Shown here: piece by piece, positions 54,448-64,000 of the stretch
How the letters are laid out: each line of letters begins with the position of its first letter
Numbering within the stretch: the stretch's first letter is position 1
Source of the DNA: Pantoea rwandensis
GTDB taxonomy: Bacteria; Pseudomonadota; Gammaproteobacteria; Enterobacterales; Enterobacteriaceae
Assembly (NCBI RefSeq): GCF_002095475.1
Contig: NZ_MLFR01000003.1
Location: forward strand, 62,001-126,000
Length of the DNA stretch: 64,000 nt
Reading direction: 5' to 3'
Program-made: the position numbers and the translations under genes
The notes under the pieces: generated by a model
Databases searched by the model: none
Told to the model about the DNA's origin: nothing
The model's input: only the letters and a program-made list of their open reading frames with translations

Positions 54448-56517
54448 ATGACCGATAAAACTTTCCTGGTGGAAATTGGCACCGAAGAGTTGCCTCCGAA
54501 AGCGCTGCGCAGTTTGGCAGAAGCCTTTGCAGCGCACTTTACCGCTGAGCTGGATGGCGCCGGTTTGGCGCACGGCGAAGTCAGCTGGTTTGCCTCTCCA
54601 CGCCGCCTGGCGCTGAAAGTGGCCCAACTGGCGACGGCGCAGGCCGATCGTGAAGTTGAAAAACGCGGCCCGGCGATTGCTGCCGCGTTTGATGCAGATG
54701 GCAAAGCCACCAAAGCGGCCGAAGGTTGGGCGCGCGGTAACGGTATCACTGTGGATCAGGCTGAGCGTCTGAGCACTGATAAAGGCGAATGGCTGGTACA
54801 TCGCGCATCGGTGAAAGGCGAGAGCGCCCAGGCACTGCTGCCCGCTATGGTGGTTACGGCGCTGAGCAAGCTGCCGATTCCAAAACTGATGCGTTGGGGC
54901 GCCAGTGACGTGCAGTTTGTGCGTCCGGTACATACCGTGACGCTGCTGCTGGGTGATGAGCTGATCCCAGCCACCATTCTCGGTATTCAGTCCGATCGTG
55001 TGATCCGTGGCCACCGCTTTATGGGTGAGCCGGAGTTCGCGCTCGACAACGCCGATCAGTATCCGCAACTGTTGCTGGAGCGCGGTAAAGTCGTTGCTGA
55101 TTTCGCCACGCGTAAAGCAAAAATCAAAGCCGATGCGGAAGCGGCGGCACAGCAATTGGGCGGTATCGCCGATCTGAGCGACAGCCTGCTGGAAGAAGTG
55201 GCCTCGCTGGTGGAGTGGCCAGTGGTGCTCACTGCGAAATTCGAAGAGAAGTTCCTCGCGGTGCCATCTGAAGCATTGGTTTACACCATGAAGGGCGACC
55301 AGAAGTACTTCCCGGTGTACTCCGCTGATGGAAAACTGCTGCCACACTTCATCTTCGTCACTAACATCGAATCGAAAGATCCGCAGCAAATCATCTCCGG
55401 TAACGAGAAGGTGGTGCGCCCGCGTCTGGCCGATGCTGAGTTCTTCTTCAACACTGACCGTAAAAAGCGTCTTGAAGATAACCTGCCGCGTCTGGAGACC
55501 GTACTGTTCCAGAAAGAGCTGGGTACGCTGCGTGATAAAACGGATCGCATTCAGGCGCTGGCAGGCTGGATTGCTGCACAGATTGGTGCTGATGTGAATC
55601 ATGCAACCCGCGCGGGCCTGCTGTCGAAGTGTGACTTGATGACCAACATGGTATTCGAGTTCACCGATACCCAAGGCGTGATGGGCATGCACTACGCGCG
55701 TCATGACGGCGAAGCGGAAGATGTGGCCGTGGCGCTGAACGAGCAGTATCAGCCGCGCTTTGCCGGTGATGCGCTGCCATCGAACCTCGTGGCTTGTGCT
55801 GTGGCGATTGCTGACAAGATGGATACCCTTGCGGGCATCTTCGGCATTGGTCAGCATCCGAAAGGCGATAAAGATCCGTTCGCACTGCGCCGTGCTGCGT
55901 TAGGCGTATTGCGTATTATCGTTGAGAAGAACCTGCCGCTCGATCTGCAAACCCTGACCGAAGAAGCGGTGCGTCTGTATGGCAGCAAGCTGAGCAACGG
56001 CAAGGTGGTGGATGAGGTGATCGACTTCATGCTGGGTCGTTTCCGTACCTGGTATCAGGAAGAAGGTCACAGCGTCGACACCATTCAGGCGGTGCTGGCA
56101 CGTCGTCCAACCCGTCCGGCGGATTTCGATGCGCGCATGAAGGCGGTATCCCACTTCCGTACCCTGGAAGCGGCATCGTCGCTGGCTGCGGCCAACAAGC
56201 GTGTGTCTAACATCCTTGCGAAAGCCACTGAAACCCTGAACGATAGCGTGCAGGCCTCACTGCTGAAAGAGAACGCTGAGATTCAGTTGGCGACCTTCGT
56301 GACGGCGCTGGGTGACAAATTGCAGCCATACTTCGCGGAAGGCCGTTATCAAGATGCGCTGGTGGAACTGGCGCAGCTGCGTGAAGCGGTCGATAACTTC
56401 TTCGATAACGTGATGGTGAATGCTGACGAAGCAGAAGTGCGGATTAACCGCCTGACGCTGCTGGCGCAACTGCGCGCGCTGTTCCTGCAGGTGGCGGATA
56501 TTTCACTGCTGCAGTAA
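54448..56517 (+). CDS. glyS: Glycyl-tRNA synthetase beta subunit
   Basis: This 689-residue subunit, the same length as E. coli GlyS, has [20 protein letters not shown] at the start and HD-like, OB-like and anticodon-binding regions to the C-terminus. It recognises tRNA-Gly. Its 3' end is overlapped on the other strand by the extended ParE frame. Confidence 0.97.
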   Translation: MTDKTFLVEIGTEELPPKALRSLAEAFAAHFTAELDGAGLAHGEVSWFASPRRLALKVAQLATAQADREVEKRGPAIAAAFDADGKATKAAEGWARGNGITVDQAERLSTDKGEWLVHRASVKGESAQALLPAMVVTALSKLPIPKLMRWGASDVQFVRPVHTVTLLLGDELIPATILGIQSDRVIRGHRFMGEPEFALDNADQYPQLLLERGKVVADFATRKAKIKADAEAAAQQLGGIADLSDSLLEEVASLVEWPVVLTAKFEEKFLAVPSEALVYTMKGDQKYFPVYSADGKLLPHFIFVTNIESKDPQQIISGNEKVVRPRLADAEFFFNTDRKKRLEDNLPRLETVLFQKELGTLRDKTDRIQALAGWIAAQIGADVNHATRAGLLSKCDLMTNMVFEFTDTQGVMGMHYARHDGEAEDVAVALNEQYQPRFAGDALPSNLVACAVAIADKMDTLAGIFGIGQHPKGDKDPFALRRAALGVLRIIVEKNLPLDLQTLTEEAVRLYGSKLSNGKVVDEVIDFMLGRFRTWYQEEGHSVDTIQAVLARRPTRPADFDARMKAVSHFRTLEAASSLAAANKRVSNILAKATETLNDSVQASLLKENAEIQLATFVTALGDKLQPYFAEGRYQDALVELAQLREAVDNFFDNVMVNADEAEVRINRLTLLAQLRALFLQVADISLLQ

Positions 56518-56873
56518 GTGATGTTTTGAAGTGAACCAAAGGGACGAGCGATCGTCCCTTTTTGTTTTAAAAAAAAACGTGTCCCTAATGGATGTGCCAC
56601 TTCTCTGGAATGGTGAAGCACGCGAACAATGATCAGCTCATCACCCGCTATACGATAAAAAATAATATGTTGGCCGCAGGGAAATGAATTAAGCGCCTTT
56701 GCTAGATCGGCTCGTTTACGGCCTATAGGGTGCTCAGCCAGTTTATGAAACATGCTGTAAAGCTGGTGGGAGTAATGTTCTGCCTGCTCTCGACCAAATT
56801 TCCAGTATCCATATATCCAAAGCTCCTCAATATCCTGCTCAGCGTCCTGCGTTATCGTGATCGTCCGTTTCAT
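56349..56873 (-). CDS. ParE/RelE-type toxin with read-through tail
   Basis: The first about 95-100 residues are a ParE-like toxin: [44 protein letters not shown] and [20 protein letters not shown]. Family members stop near residue 95-100, but here the frame continues 75 residues through the glyS terminator and into the antisense of glyS (low-complexity Ser/Arg tail). The stop was probably lost. The N-terminal domain is intact, so activity is uncertain. It overlaps parD by 35 bp. Confidence 0.75.
   Translation of the reverse strand: MKRTITITQDAEQDIEELWIYGYWKFGREQAEHYSHQLYSMFHKLAEHPIGRKRADLAKALNSFPCGQHIIFYRIAGDELIIVRVLHHSREVAHPLGTRFFLKQKGTIARPFGSLQNITYCSSEISATCRNSARSCASSVRRLIRTSASSAFTITLSKKLSTASRSCASSTSAS
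56538..56567 (+). terminator. Terminator of glyQS
   Basis: AAAGGGACGA-gcga-TCGTCCCTTTTTG is a strong stem with a T run. It lies within the extended ParE frame on the opposite strand. Confidence 0.88.
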
Positions 56874-57123
56874 TAATGCCTACCCTGGCTCGTGCTCGTC
56901 TCAAGATCGCCTCACCGTCAAAAGGCTTAGGCTCACCGCTTTCGAGACCTTGTTTAATAAGGTGACGCAGCGTTTCTAACTGCGACGCCGCCTGTTTTTC
57001 GCGCAGTAAGCGCAGCGAATCGCGCACCACTTCGCTTTGGGTACGGTAGTCACCGGATTCCACCAGAGATTCCACAAATTCGCGAAGTTCATCGCCTAAA
57101 TCGATTGTCATGGTACGTGCCAT
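56839..57123 (-). CDS. ParD-type antitoxin
   Basis: This 94-residue protein has an N-terminal ribbon-helix-helix (MTIDLGDELREFVESLVESG, YRTQSEVVRDSLRLLREKQ) and a charged C-terminal tail expected to wrap the toxin. It precedes and overlaps the toxin gene, the usual parDE order. The start is ATG 57123 (or 57126). Confidence 0.85.
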   Translation of the reverse strand: MARTMTIDLGDELREFVESLVESGDYRTQSEVVRDSLRLLREKQAASQLETLRHLIKQGLESGEPKPFDGEAILRRARARVGINETDDHDNAGR

Positions 57124-57136
57124 CATCGTGTCCCAA

Positions 57137-57155
57137 TGTAAGAAATATTCTTACA
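57137..57155. promoter_or_regulatory. parDE operator palindrome
   Basis: TGTAAGAA-ata-TTCTTACA is a perfect 8-bp inverted repeat 14 bp upstream of parD, suited to ParD ribbon-helix-helix autorepression. Confidence 0.7.
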
Positions 57156-57232
57156 TCCTGGCACATTTTTGAGCAATGCGGAATCGGCGTTGCAGCGCAG
57201 TTACAGTAAAAACTGCGAAGCAACGCGAAGTG

Positions 57233-59083
57233 TTAAGCGGAAGTGTCGAACAGGCGGGCGTCACGTAGCAGGTGATCGTTGCCCCGGCGGCGGGTGAAGC
57301 CGCTGCGGTCAAAGAACTCCAGAATCTGCACGGCAATTTTACGCCCAGTGCCGAGTTGATTACGAAAATCGGCCGCGCTGGTACTGCCACCGTTGGCGGC
57401 ACGCTGGCGAATCAGATCGGCGAAGATCTGGATCTGGTCACTGCGGTAGTAGCGATCGCGCACGATCGCGGTAATGTGTCCGAGGCGTGCGGCGGTGAGC
57501 AACAGGCTGCGAAGGGTTTCTTCATCATGTTGAGTCTTCACTGCGATGTCACGTACCCACAGCGGCTGGTCACTAAAGAGTGGGCCTACCTGCTGCCACA
57601 ACGCCTCTTCCTGCGGATTAAAACGCGGCTCGAAATCTGGCAGATGCAGCCAACCGTGCTGATGCTGCAAATGGCCTTGCGACAGCAATTGATCAATCAG
57701 CGCGATAACCTGTTCTGGCGGCTGGTGCGGCAGAGCCACGCGACGCAAGCGATCGCGTCCGATGCCCGGCACTTCAGGATGTTGCTGGTGAAACGCAGTG
57801 AGGGCTTCCAGCAGACGCAACTGCCAAGCCGCAGCCTGTTCAGCAGCCATTAAGGCGCTGCCAAGCCGCACTGGTGCCACCTTGCCCACCAGCGCATGCA
57901 GCGCCTCATCGTTAAGCTGGCGCGCCCAGGCAAGCTCGCCCATGTCGACGGGTTGATGAGTAAGATGTGCCTGTAAACTGCTTTCATCGGTTTCTGCCGC
58001 TGCCAGCTGTTGCAGCCAGGCAAGATAATCGGGATGGCGCTTGCCGCGTTTCTTGCTGTTGAGCAGCACCACGCGTCCGCCGCCGAGCGTGAGCTGTGCA
58101 TTGCTGTCGCGGATAATCAGTCGATCGCTCTCGGCCAGCCATAGCGGCTCGTTGAGCACCAGTTCCGCCAGTTCACCGGCAATCAGATTCAGGCGTCCAG
58201 TGACATGGCTTGCAGCATGGTGAATGTGTACTGGCTGCGAGGGATTTTTTAACGGCTGTAGCAAACGCAGCGCCACGATAAGTCGCTGTGCGCCCGAGGG
58301 TTGCGGTTGCGCCAGCAGCCAGTCACCGCGCGAGATCTGGGCTTTCTCCACATCGCCGACGATATTTAGCGCAATGCGTTCCCCGGCCTGGGCACGCGCC
58401 ACTGACTGATTCTGCGCATGCAGTGAACGCACGCGCATCGGCAAATTAAGGCTGCTGAGCCACAAGGTATCGCCCACGCTGACGTCACCCGCAAGGGCGG
58501 TACCGGTGACGACTAAGCCACTGCCTTTGAGGGTAAATGCACGGTCAATCGCCAGGCGTAATCGGCGGCCCATATCAACATCCGGCGCGCGTAGTTCACT
58601 CAAGTGCTGACGCAATGCTTCAATACCCTGTTGCGTCGTGCTGCTGGTGACAAACTGCATGACCGCCGACCAGCCCAGTTGCTGCGTCAACTCTGCCACC
58701 TGATGCTGCACTTCAGCGATGCGCACTGCGTCCACGCGATCGGCCTTAGTCAACGCCACGCTGAGGGGCGGTTGTCCGGCCAGACTCAGCAGTTGCAAAT
58801 GCTCACGCGTTTGCGGCATCACGCCGTCGTCGCACGCCACCACCAGCAGCGCATGGTGAATGCCACCAATACCCGACAGCATATTGGCGAGAAACTTCTC
58901 GTGTCCCGGTACATCGATAAAGCCGATCACACGGCCATCCGGTTGCGGCCAATAGGCATAGCCGAGATCGATGGTCATGCCGCGTCGTTTCTCTTCCGGC
59001 AGGCGATCGGCGTCAACACCGGTTATCGCCTGAAGTAGCGCGGTTTTACCGTGATCGACGTGTCCAGCGGTAGCGATGATCAT
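57233..59083 (-). CDS. selB: Selenocysteine-specific elongation factor SelB
   Basis: This 616-residue GTPase has G1 GHVDHGKT (7-14), G3 DVPGHE and G4 TKAD, EF-Tu-like domains II-III, and four C-terminal winged helices that bind the SECIS hairpin ([34 protein letters not shown] in parts). It delivers Sec-tRNA to UGA codons. It overlaps selA by 4 bp. Confidence 0.96.
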   Translation of the reverse strand: MIIATAGHVDHGKTALLQAITGVDADRLPEEKRRGMTIDLGYAYWPQPDGRVIGFIDVPGHEKFLANMLSGIGGIHHALLVVACDDGVMPQTREHLQLLSLAGQPPLSVALTKADRVDAVRIAEVQHQVAELTQQLGWSAVMQFVTSSTTQQGIEALRQHLSELRAPDVDMGRRLRLAIDRAFTLKGSGLVVTGTALAGDVSVGDTLWLSSLNLPMRVRSLHAQNQSVARAQAGERIALNIVGDVEKAQISRGDWLLAQPQPSGAQRLIVALRLLQPLKNPSQPVHIHHAASHVTGRLNLIAGELAELVLNEPLWLAESDRLIIRDSNAQLTLGGGRVVLLNSKKRGKRHPDYLAWLQQLAAAETDESSLQAHLTHQPVDMGELAWARQLNDEALHALVGKVAPVRLGSALMAAEQAAAWQLRLLEALTAFHQQHPEVPGIGRDRLRRVALPHQPPEQVIALIDQLLSQGHLQHQHGWLHLPDFEPRFNPQEEALWQQVGPLFSDQPLWVRDIAVKTQHDEETLRSLLLTAARLGHITAIVRDRYYRSDQIQIFADLIRQRAANGGSTSAADFRNQLGTGRKIAVQILEFFDRSGFTRRRGNDHLLRDARLFDTSA

Positions 59084-60459
59084 GATGTGAGGATCCGAAT
59101 CAGGGCGGCTTCATCCTCAAGGCAGCGCAAATCCAGCCACAGTTTGCCGTCCTGAAGGCGTCCAATCACTGGGCGTGACAGGGCGCGCCAGCGTTGTGCC
59201 AGTGCGGTCAATGCACTGCCGTGACCCGCTTTGGGGCTAAAGGTGAGGGCAAAACTGGGTAAGCGTTCAACGGGTAGCGATCCGCTGCCGATTTGTGACG
59301 AACAGGCAGCGATAGCCAGTGAATACTCCGCGCCATAGGTGTGTTCCAGCGCTGGGAGCAGGCGTTCGGCCTGCTGCAGAATGTCGTGTGCAGGACGGGT
59401 GAGCAGACGCAGGGCAGGTAAGGCTTCCCGTAATGTCTCTGGCTGACGATAGAGCTGCAAGGTGGCTTCCAGCGCTGCCAGCGTCATTTTATCCACGCGT
59501 AGAGCACGCTTAAGCGGGTGTTGTTGCAACTGATCGATAAGCGCCTGTTTGCCGACGATAATCCCTGCTTGTGGGCCGCCCATCAGTTTATCGCCGGAAA
59601 AACTCACCAAATCGACACCTGCGGCGATCAGCTGCTGCGGCATCGGCTCGGCGGGCAAGTTAAAAGCGGTCATATCGATGAGCGAACCGCTTCCTAAATC
59701 AGTGATCACCGGCAGTTGATGTTCGGCCGCTAACGCTACCAGCTCGGCTTCCGACACCGCATGGGTGAAGCCCTGAATCTGGTAGTTGCTGGTGTGCACC
59801 TTCATCAACAAGCCGGTGTTGTCGCTGATGGCGGTACGATAATCTTTCAAATGGGTGCGATTGGTGGTGCCGACTTCCACCAGCTGACAACCTGCCTGAC
59901 GCATCACATCGGGGATGCGGAATGCGCCGCCAATTTCGACCAGCTCACCGCGAGAGACAATCACTTCGCGACCGGGTGCCAGTGCAGCCAGCATCAGCAA
60001 CACGGCTGCGGCATTGTTGTTCACGATACAGGCCGCTTCTGCCCCCGTGAGTTCACAAAGCAGTTCACTGACGGCACGGTCGCGATGCCCACGTGCAGCG
60101 TCATCCAGCGCATACTCCAGCGTCACTGGTTGGCGCAGGCAGGCGGTAACGGCCTCAATCGCACGTTCACTTAACGGGGCACGACCAAGGTTGGTGTGCA
60201 GCACAGTCCCAGTAAGATTGAACACCGGGCGCAGAGCACTTTGCTGCTGTTGCTCGATGCGGCGCTGTGCTTCTTCCGGCCAGTTAGTGTGCCAACTGGG
60301 CAGTGACTGATGTTGCTGAATATGGGCTCGCGCTTCTTGCTGCATGTCGCGTAGCTGGCGCGTGGTAAAAGCGGTGCCGGTTTGCATCAACAGCGGCTGC
60401 AGAGCGGGATCGCGCAGCAGGCTGTCGATAGCAGGCAGTTGCGTATAGAGGGTTTTCAT
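59080..60459 (-). CDS. selA: L-seryl-tRNA(Sec) selenium transferase SelA
   Basis: This 459-residue PLP enzyme has the Lys in [15 protein letters not shown] and [16 protein letters not shown] early on. It converts Ser-tRNA-Sec to Sec-tRNA-Sec with selenophosphate. The start is ATG 60459; an upstream TTG at 60462 is possible. It is 8 bp after yibF in one operon with selB. Confidence 0.96.
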   Translation of the reverse strand: MKTLYTQLPAIDSLLRDPALQPLLMQTGTAFTTRQLRDMQQEARAHIQQHQSLPSWHTNWPEEAQRRIEQQQQSALRPVFNLTGTVLHTNLGRAPLSERAIEAVTACLRQPVTLEYALDDAARGHRDRAVSELLCELTGAEAACIVNNNAAAVLLMLAALAPGREVIVSRGELVEIGGAFRIPDVMRQAGCQLVEVGTTNRTHLKDYRTAISDNTGLLMKVHTSNYQIQGFTHAVSEAELVALAAEHQLPVITDLGSGSLIDMTAFNLPAEPMPQQLIAAGVDLVSFSGDKLMGGPQAGIIVGKQALIDQLQQHPLKRALRVDKMTLAALEATLQLYRQPETLREALPALRLLTRPAHDILQQAERLLPALEHTYGAEYSLAIAACSSQIGSGSLPVERLPSFALTFSPKAGHGSALTALAQRWRALSRPVIGRLQDGKLWLDLRCLEDEAALIRILTS

Positions 60460-60467
60460 CAAATCAC

Positions 60468-61079
60468 TTAGCTGGATGGCGGAACGGTGCGGGCAAAACT
60501 TTCCCGCTTAAACAGCGTCTCTGCCAGTTTCACCAGCGCGGGGCGATTCACGCACCAGTTTGGCAACACGCGGCGGAAATTGAGATAACCAATCATGCAA
60601 CCGGTGGCGATATCGGCCAGATTGAGGGTGCCGTTATTGAACACTTCACCCTGTGCGGCGGCTGTCTCCAGGGCATCAAGGCCGCGCTGAATTTTCTCAC
60701 GGTTGCGCAGCAGCACCTCTTCGGACTGCTGATCGCCGGGACGCATCTGTTCACGCACAATCATCACGGCGGCATCGTTAATGCCATCCGCCAGTTTTTC
60801 CAACTGACGGATCTGCAACGAGAGCAGGGCGTCATCGGGCAGCAGAGCCGGCGCGTCACCGCGCAGCTCAATCACCTGGGCGATAATCGAAGAGTCAAAC
60901 CAGGTAAGGTGGTTGTCATCAACCAATGCGGGGACCTTACCCAACGGGTTGTACTGCGGCACGTGGCTGTCTTCAACCCAAGGCGACTGGTTGACGAATT
61001 CGAACACCAGACCTTTCTCTAGCAGGATGACTGAGATTTTGCGTACAAAAGGGCTGGTATAGCTGCCAATCAGTTTCAT
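60468..61079 (-). CDS. yibF: Glutathione S-transferase YibF
   Basis: This 203-residue GST has the thioredoxin-fold N-terminal domain ([19 protein letters not shown], with cis-Pro in [10 protein letters not shown]) and an all-helical C-terminal domain ([18 protein letters not shown]). It lies upstream of selA as in E. coli. It may help glutathione-linked selenium or stress chemistry, which is not established. Confidence 0.9.
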   Translation of the reverse strand: MKLIGSYTSPFVRKISVILLEKGLVFEFVNQSPWVEDSHVPQYNPLGKVPALVDDNHLTWFDSSIIAQVIELRGDAPALLPDDALLSLQIRQLEKLADGINDAAVMIVREQMRPGDQQSEEVLLRNREKIQRGLDALETAAAQGEVFNNGTLNLADIATGCMIGYLNFRRVLPNWCVNRPALVKLAETLFKRESFARTVPPSS

Positions 61080-61121
61080 TGAACGCCTCCGTGTTAAAGG
61101 GTGGTGTGCGGCATTGATGAC

Positions 61122-61347
61122 GGTCGCCATAAATGGCGACCCTACGGTTGCCCGGTTGATGCTCGCCGTAAACGGTGATCCTATGGTTGCCCGGTTGATG
61201 CTCGCCGTAAACGGTGATCCTACGGTTGCCCGATTGATACTCGCCGTAACGATGATCCTTCAATTGCCCGGTTGATACTCGCTGTAACGATGATCCTTCG
61301 ATGGCCCGGTGACCCCACGGTTTCGTAGGGTGCGCATTAATGCGCAC
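61122..61347. repeat. REP-bounded tandem repeat array
   Basis: GGTCGCCATAAATGGCGACC (61122-61141) and GTGCGCATTAATGCGCAC (61330-61347) bracket four units of 38-39 bp (61146-61184, 61185-61223, 61224-61261, 61262-61299) sharing GTTGCCCGGTTGAT.CTCGCCGTAA. Units 1 and 2 differ at one base; units 3 and 4 are more diverged. There are no unique spacers and no cas genes. Confidence 0.85.
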
Positions 61348-61362
61348 CGGGAATTCAACGCG

Positions 61363-62289
61363 CTAATCTCCAGGAAACATGAACGGATTCAAACTGCTGC
61401 GTGCGAACCCTTCCTGCTCCATGCGCGCATCTAACACCAAGGAAGCCAAATCATCGGCCACCGGTTCGACGGCCGGATCCTTCTCCTGATACAGCATCTT
61501 CAGGTAGGTGCCACAGTCACCACAGCTTTCGGCTTTCACCGCGGCTTTTTCACTGTCGAGTGACCAGTAGTGCAGGTCGCGCGTCTGTTCGCAGTTGGAA
61601 CACTTACTGCGCACCACGTACCATTCACTTTCGCACAGATTACAGTGTAGATAGCGCAAGCCCTGCTGACCGATATCCATATGCACCACGCTGGTCACCG
61701 GCACACTGGCACACACCGGGCAGAACTGGCGATGTTCACCGTATTCCGCGCGGGCTTTGCCAGGAATTAGCGCTGCCATCTGCGCCCAATAGATCGAAAG
61801 CGCTGCCCAGATAAACGGCGACTTATCGCTGCTGACCTGTGCAAACTCACCTTCCAGCAACGCGCTGGCCAAGCCTTCCAACTCTGAGACAGAGGCTTTT
61901 TCCAGATTCTCCAGTACCGCCAATGCCTGGCCGCTCATCTCTGGCTTTAGCTCAGCAATCAGCGAATGCAGCAGGCGCTGCCAGTGTGCATCGCGTGGGT
62001 AGGTATGGATATCGAGTGGCGGTTTGCCCAGCTCGGCGCTTTCTGCCAGACGCTGGCGTAAATCGACCTGTAGCGGGTGATCATACAGCACGATTTCCTG
62101 CGCTTGCGCGATCACGGCGGCAAAGCGCAAATAATCGCCGAGCGGGTTCTTCGCTGCCAGCTCACGCAAACGTGCCGCACGGCGGCTGTATAAATTTTTC
62201 AGCCGAGGGAAAAGCAACGGCGGAATCTGTGCCGCCGTGTTTTTTTCGCCTTTCTCCAGCTGGTCCTGCGGGATGATGCGAATACTCAT
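61363..62289 (-). CDS. fdhE: Formate dehydrogenase accessory protein FdhE
   Basis: This 308-residue cytoplasmic protein has the C-terminal rubredoxin-like CxxC pairs (CPVCAS, CNLCES, CSNCEQ, CGDCGT) that bind iron. It is needed for active FdoGHI/FdnGHI. The start ATG shares its A with the fdoI stop; the longer open frame is unsupported. Confidence 0.94.
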   Translation of the reverse strand: MSIRIIPQDQLEKGEKNTAAQIPPLLFPRLKNLYSRRAARLRELAAKNPLGDYLRFAAVIAQAQEIVLYDHPLQVDLRQRLAESAELGKPPLDIHTYPRDAHWQRLLHSLIAELKPEMSGQALAVLENLEKASVSELEGLASALLEGEFAQVSSDKSPFIWAALSIYWAQMAALIPGKARAEYGEHRQFCPVCASVPVTSVVHMDIGQQGLRYLHCNLCESEWYVVRSKCSNCEQTRDLHYWSLDSEKAAVKAESCGDCGTYLKMLYQEKDPAVEPVADDLASLVLDARMEQEGFARSSLNPFMFPGD

Positions 62290-62930
62290 CAGGGACGTTT
62301 TTCCTGTTGTGTTTGGCGTTGGCGCTGCTCGCGATACCAGCGTGGGTGATGTTTCTTCGCCCACGCAGCCGGAACCCAGCCCTCAACCATGGCGGTAATG
62401 GTGCCTTTAACCCACAGGGCCGCGTAGATATGCACCATAATCACCACGATCAGTGCCACAGCTGAGACCGAATGCACCACCAGAGCGGCGCGAATCAGCG
62501 GAATGGCAAAGGCACCCGCGAAGTAAGGACGCCAAATGATAATCCCGCTCACCAGCAGCATGACTAAGCTGATGATAGCAGCCCAGAACACACACTTCTG
62601 CCCGAAGTTGTATTTGCCGGTATCACCCACCTCTTCATTACGGACGATTTTGTGGATGTTTTTCGCCCACACCAGGTCATCACGCGTGATCAGATTATGC
62701 TTCCAATAACGCAGGAACATGATGATAAACGCGGCGAACATCACCACACCGACAAAAGGATGCAGGATACGCGCCAGTTGTGGTGTGCCGAGAATGTGCA
62801 TCAGCCAGTTAAACGACGGAAAGAAGAAACCCAGCCCACTCAGGGCCGCCAGAACAAAACAGAACGCCACAATCCAGTGATTGATGCGTTCCGGTGCGCT
62901 GTAGCGCACCAGACGATCGCGCTTTTTCAT
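62289..62930 (-). CDS. fdoI: Formate dehydrogenase-O cytochrome b556 subunit
   Basis: This 213-residue inner-membrane protein has four hydrophobic helices and His residues for two haems b ([37 protein letters not shown]). It passes electrons from formate to quinone. It overlaps fdoH by 4 bp. Confidence 0.94.
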   Translation of the reverse strand: MKKRDRLVRYSAPERINHWIVAFCFVLAALSGLGFFFPSFNWLMHILGTPQLARILHPFVGVVMFAAFIIMFLRYWKHNLITRDDLVWAKNIHKIVRNEEVGDTGKYNFGQKCVFWAAIISLVMLLVSGIIIWRPYFAGAFAIPLIRAALVVHSVSAVALIVVIMVHIYAALWVKGTITAMVEGWVPAAWAKKHHPRWYREQRQRQTQQEKRP

Positions 62931-63826
62931 TCTTCGCTCTCCTCTTTGTCGTGCAGGTTGTCTTCCTCATCTTCCACTCGGTTCGGGCCAACGCCGACAT
63001 AGTGGAACACCGAGGCGGCGAAGGTGGCGGCAAAACCGATCGCCGCCAGCGGTTTCCAGATGCCTTTCCAGAAAGTGACCGCCGGGCTGATACTCGGGTT
63101 CTCCGGCAAACCGTGATACAGCTGCGGTTTGTTGGCATGGTGCAGCACATATATGACATGTGTGCCGCCCACGCCTTCAGGATCGTACAAACCCGCATTG
63201 TCATAGCCGCGCGTATTCAACTCCGCCACGCGTTCTGCCGCCAGCGCCTGCATATCGGTTTTGCTGCCGAAATGGATGGCGCCGGTTGGGCAGGTTTTCA
63301 CGCACGCCGGTTCCTGACCCACATTGACACGATCGACGCATAACGTGCATTTATACACGCGGTTGTCGTCTTTATTCAGTCGCGGTACGTCAAACGGACA
63401 GCCCGCAATGCAGTAGCCGCAGCCAATGCATTGCTCGGACTGAAAATCGACGATGCCGTTGGCGTACTGAATAATCGCGCCTTCTGAAGGACAGGCTTTC
63501 AGGCAGCCGGGATCGGCACAGTGCATGCAGCCGTCTTTGCGGATCAGCCACTCTAACTTGCCGTTCTCTTCCACTTCTGAGAAGCGCATCACCGTCCAGG
63601 ATTTGGCTGTCAGATCCGCTGGATTGTCATACACCCCGACGTTATGACCGATCTCATCGCGAATGTCGTTCCACTCCGAACACGCCACCTGACAGGCTTT
63701 GCAGCCGATACAGGTGGTGACGTCGATCAGCTTAGCCACTTCCTGCTGATGATTACGCGCCTGCGGGGCAGGCGTGAAACCATTGGTGGCGGAGCGGCGG
63801 ATAATATCTTGTGATTGATAAGCCAT
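62927..63826 (-). CDS. fdoH: Formate dehydrogenase-O iron-sulfur subunit
   Basis: This 299-residue protein has four [4Fe-4S] cysteine groups ([46 protein letters not shown] with ACVKTCP) and a C-terminal membrane anchor ([20 protein letters not shown]). It links FdoG to FdoI. Confidence 0.95.
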   Translation of the reverse strand: MAYQSQDIIRRSATNGFTPAPQARNHQQEVAKLIDVTTCIGCKACQVACSEWNDIRDEIGHNVGVYDNPADLTAKSWTVMRFSEVEENGKLEWLIRKDGCMHCADPGCLKACPSEGAIIQYANGIVDFQSEQCIGCGYCIAGCPFDVPRLNKDDNRVYKCTLCVDRVNVGQEPACVKTCPTGAIHFGSKTDMQALAAERVAELNTRGYDNAGLYDPEGVGGTHVIYVLHHANKPQLYHGLPENPSISPAVTFWKGIWKPLAAIGFAATFAASVFHYVGVGPNRVEDEEDNLHDKEESEE

Positions 63827-63836
63827 CTACGTACTC

Positions 63837-64000
63837 CTACACCTTCTCAACGTTAACCAGGAACGCCTTAAACTCAGGCGTTTGCGTGTTAGCATCACCG
63901 ACAAACGGCGTCAGGGTATTGGCGATAAAGCCTTTTTTCGCCACACCTTGATAGCCCCAGTGAATCGGAATGCCGATGGTATCGATGACTTTGCCATCGA
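63837..64000 (-). CDS. fdoG: Formate dehydrogenase-O large subunit FdoG, C-terminal end
   Basis: The last about 53 codons are present, ending FKAFLVNVEKV, close to the E. coli FdoG C-terminus. The selenocysteine UGA and its SECIS lie outside the window; that this subunit is a selenoprotein is inferred from the family and from the nearby selA, selB and selC. Confidence 0.88.
   Translation of the reverse strand, partial: DGKVIDTIGIPIHWGYQGVAKKGFIANTLTPFVGDANTQTPEFKAFLVNVEKV

Noticed and set aside
53827..55857. 676-codon open frame on the minus strand
   Set aside because: It is the antisense of glyQ and glyS, two certain genes; long antisense frames arise from their codon use.
61122..61347. 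CRISPR array
   Set aside because: Repeats are directly adjacent with no unique spacers, they diverge progressively, and no cas genes are near.

Overview
The window looks like chromosome of an Erwiniaceae member, most likely Pantoea or a close Erwinia. The reasons are E. coli-like gene blocks (yidQ/yidR/ibpA, tag, yiaD-ghrB, the xyl genes with wecH, glyQS, selAB-yibF, fdoGHI-fdhE) in a partly reshuffled order, ibpA without ibpB, and a 2-ketogluconate (kgu) operon. The species is inferred from gene content, not proven.

Layout. 1-3.3 kb: the end of a DgoT-like transporter, an IS4-like miniature inverted-repeat element inserted in a REP palindrome, yidR, yidQ, and heat-shock ibpA with a sigma-32 promoter and a ROSE-like leader. 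3.3-10.7 kb: a compact six-gene operon (PP-loop ATPase, ATP-grasp ligase, class II glutamine amidotransferase, 2OG-Fe(II) oxygenase, YbaK/EbsC deacylase, EamA exporter) divergent from a MocR-type regulator. This is the best candidate for an undescribed system; I read it as a small amino-acid-like natural product pathway with its own exporter and possibly a tRNA-editing immunity protein. 11-20.3 kb: avtA, the ptxS-kguEKT-ghrB/kguD operon with a PtxS-type operator, an orphan LacI regulator, yiaD and tag.

20.5-33.2 kb: a small outer-membrane-like protein, dnaT-dnaC, a ROK regulator, a sugar porter with an IdnR-like regulator, an AT-rich pair (acyltransferase 3 and EpsG-like polymerase), a secreted esterase-like hydrolase, a GNAT, an Rrf2 regulator and two AraC regulators. 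33.4-41.7 kb: selC (tRNA-Sec), then xylR (frameshifted), xylHGF and divergent xylAB. 41.9-43.8 kb: a GlxA-type regulator and wecH.

44.0-53.2 kb: a nine-gene accessory catabolic operon (ridA, D-2-hydroxyacid dehydrogenase, amino-acid-type ABC binding protein, fused permease-ATPase, FMN oxidase-like protein, THI5-like protein, cyclic amidohydrolase, GntR regulator, enolase-superfamily enzyme). Two of its genes carry apparent single-base frameshifts, and two GTATAC-centred palindromes lie upstream. 53.5-64 kb: glyQS, a ParDE toxin-antitoxin pair whose toxin frame runs into glyS, selB, selA, yibF, a REP-bounded 39-bp tandem array, fdhE and fdoIHG. selA, selB, selC and the probable selenoprotein formate dehydrogenase-O are therefore all within 31 kb.

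Three genes (xylR, the ABC fusion, the D-2-hydroxyacid dehydrogenase) are broken by what look like one-base losses. Real decay and sequencing error cannot be told apart from the sequence alone.
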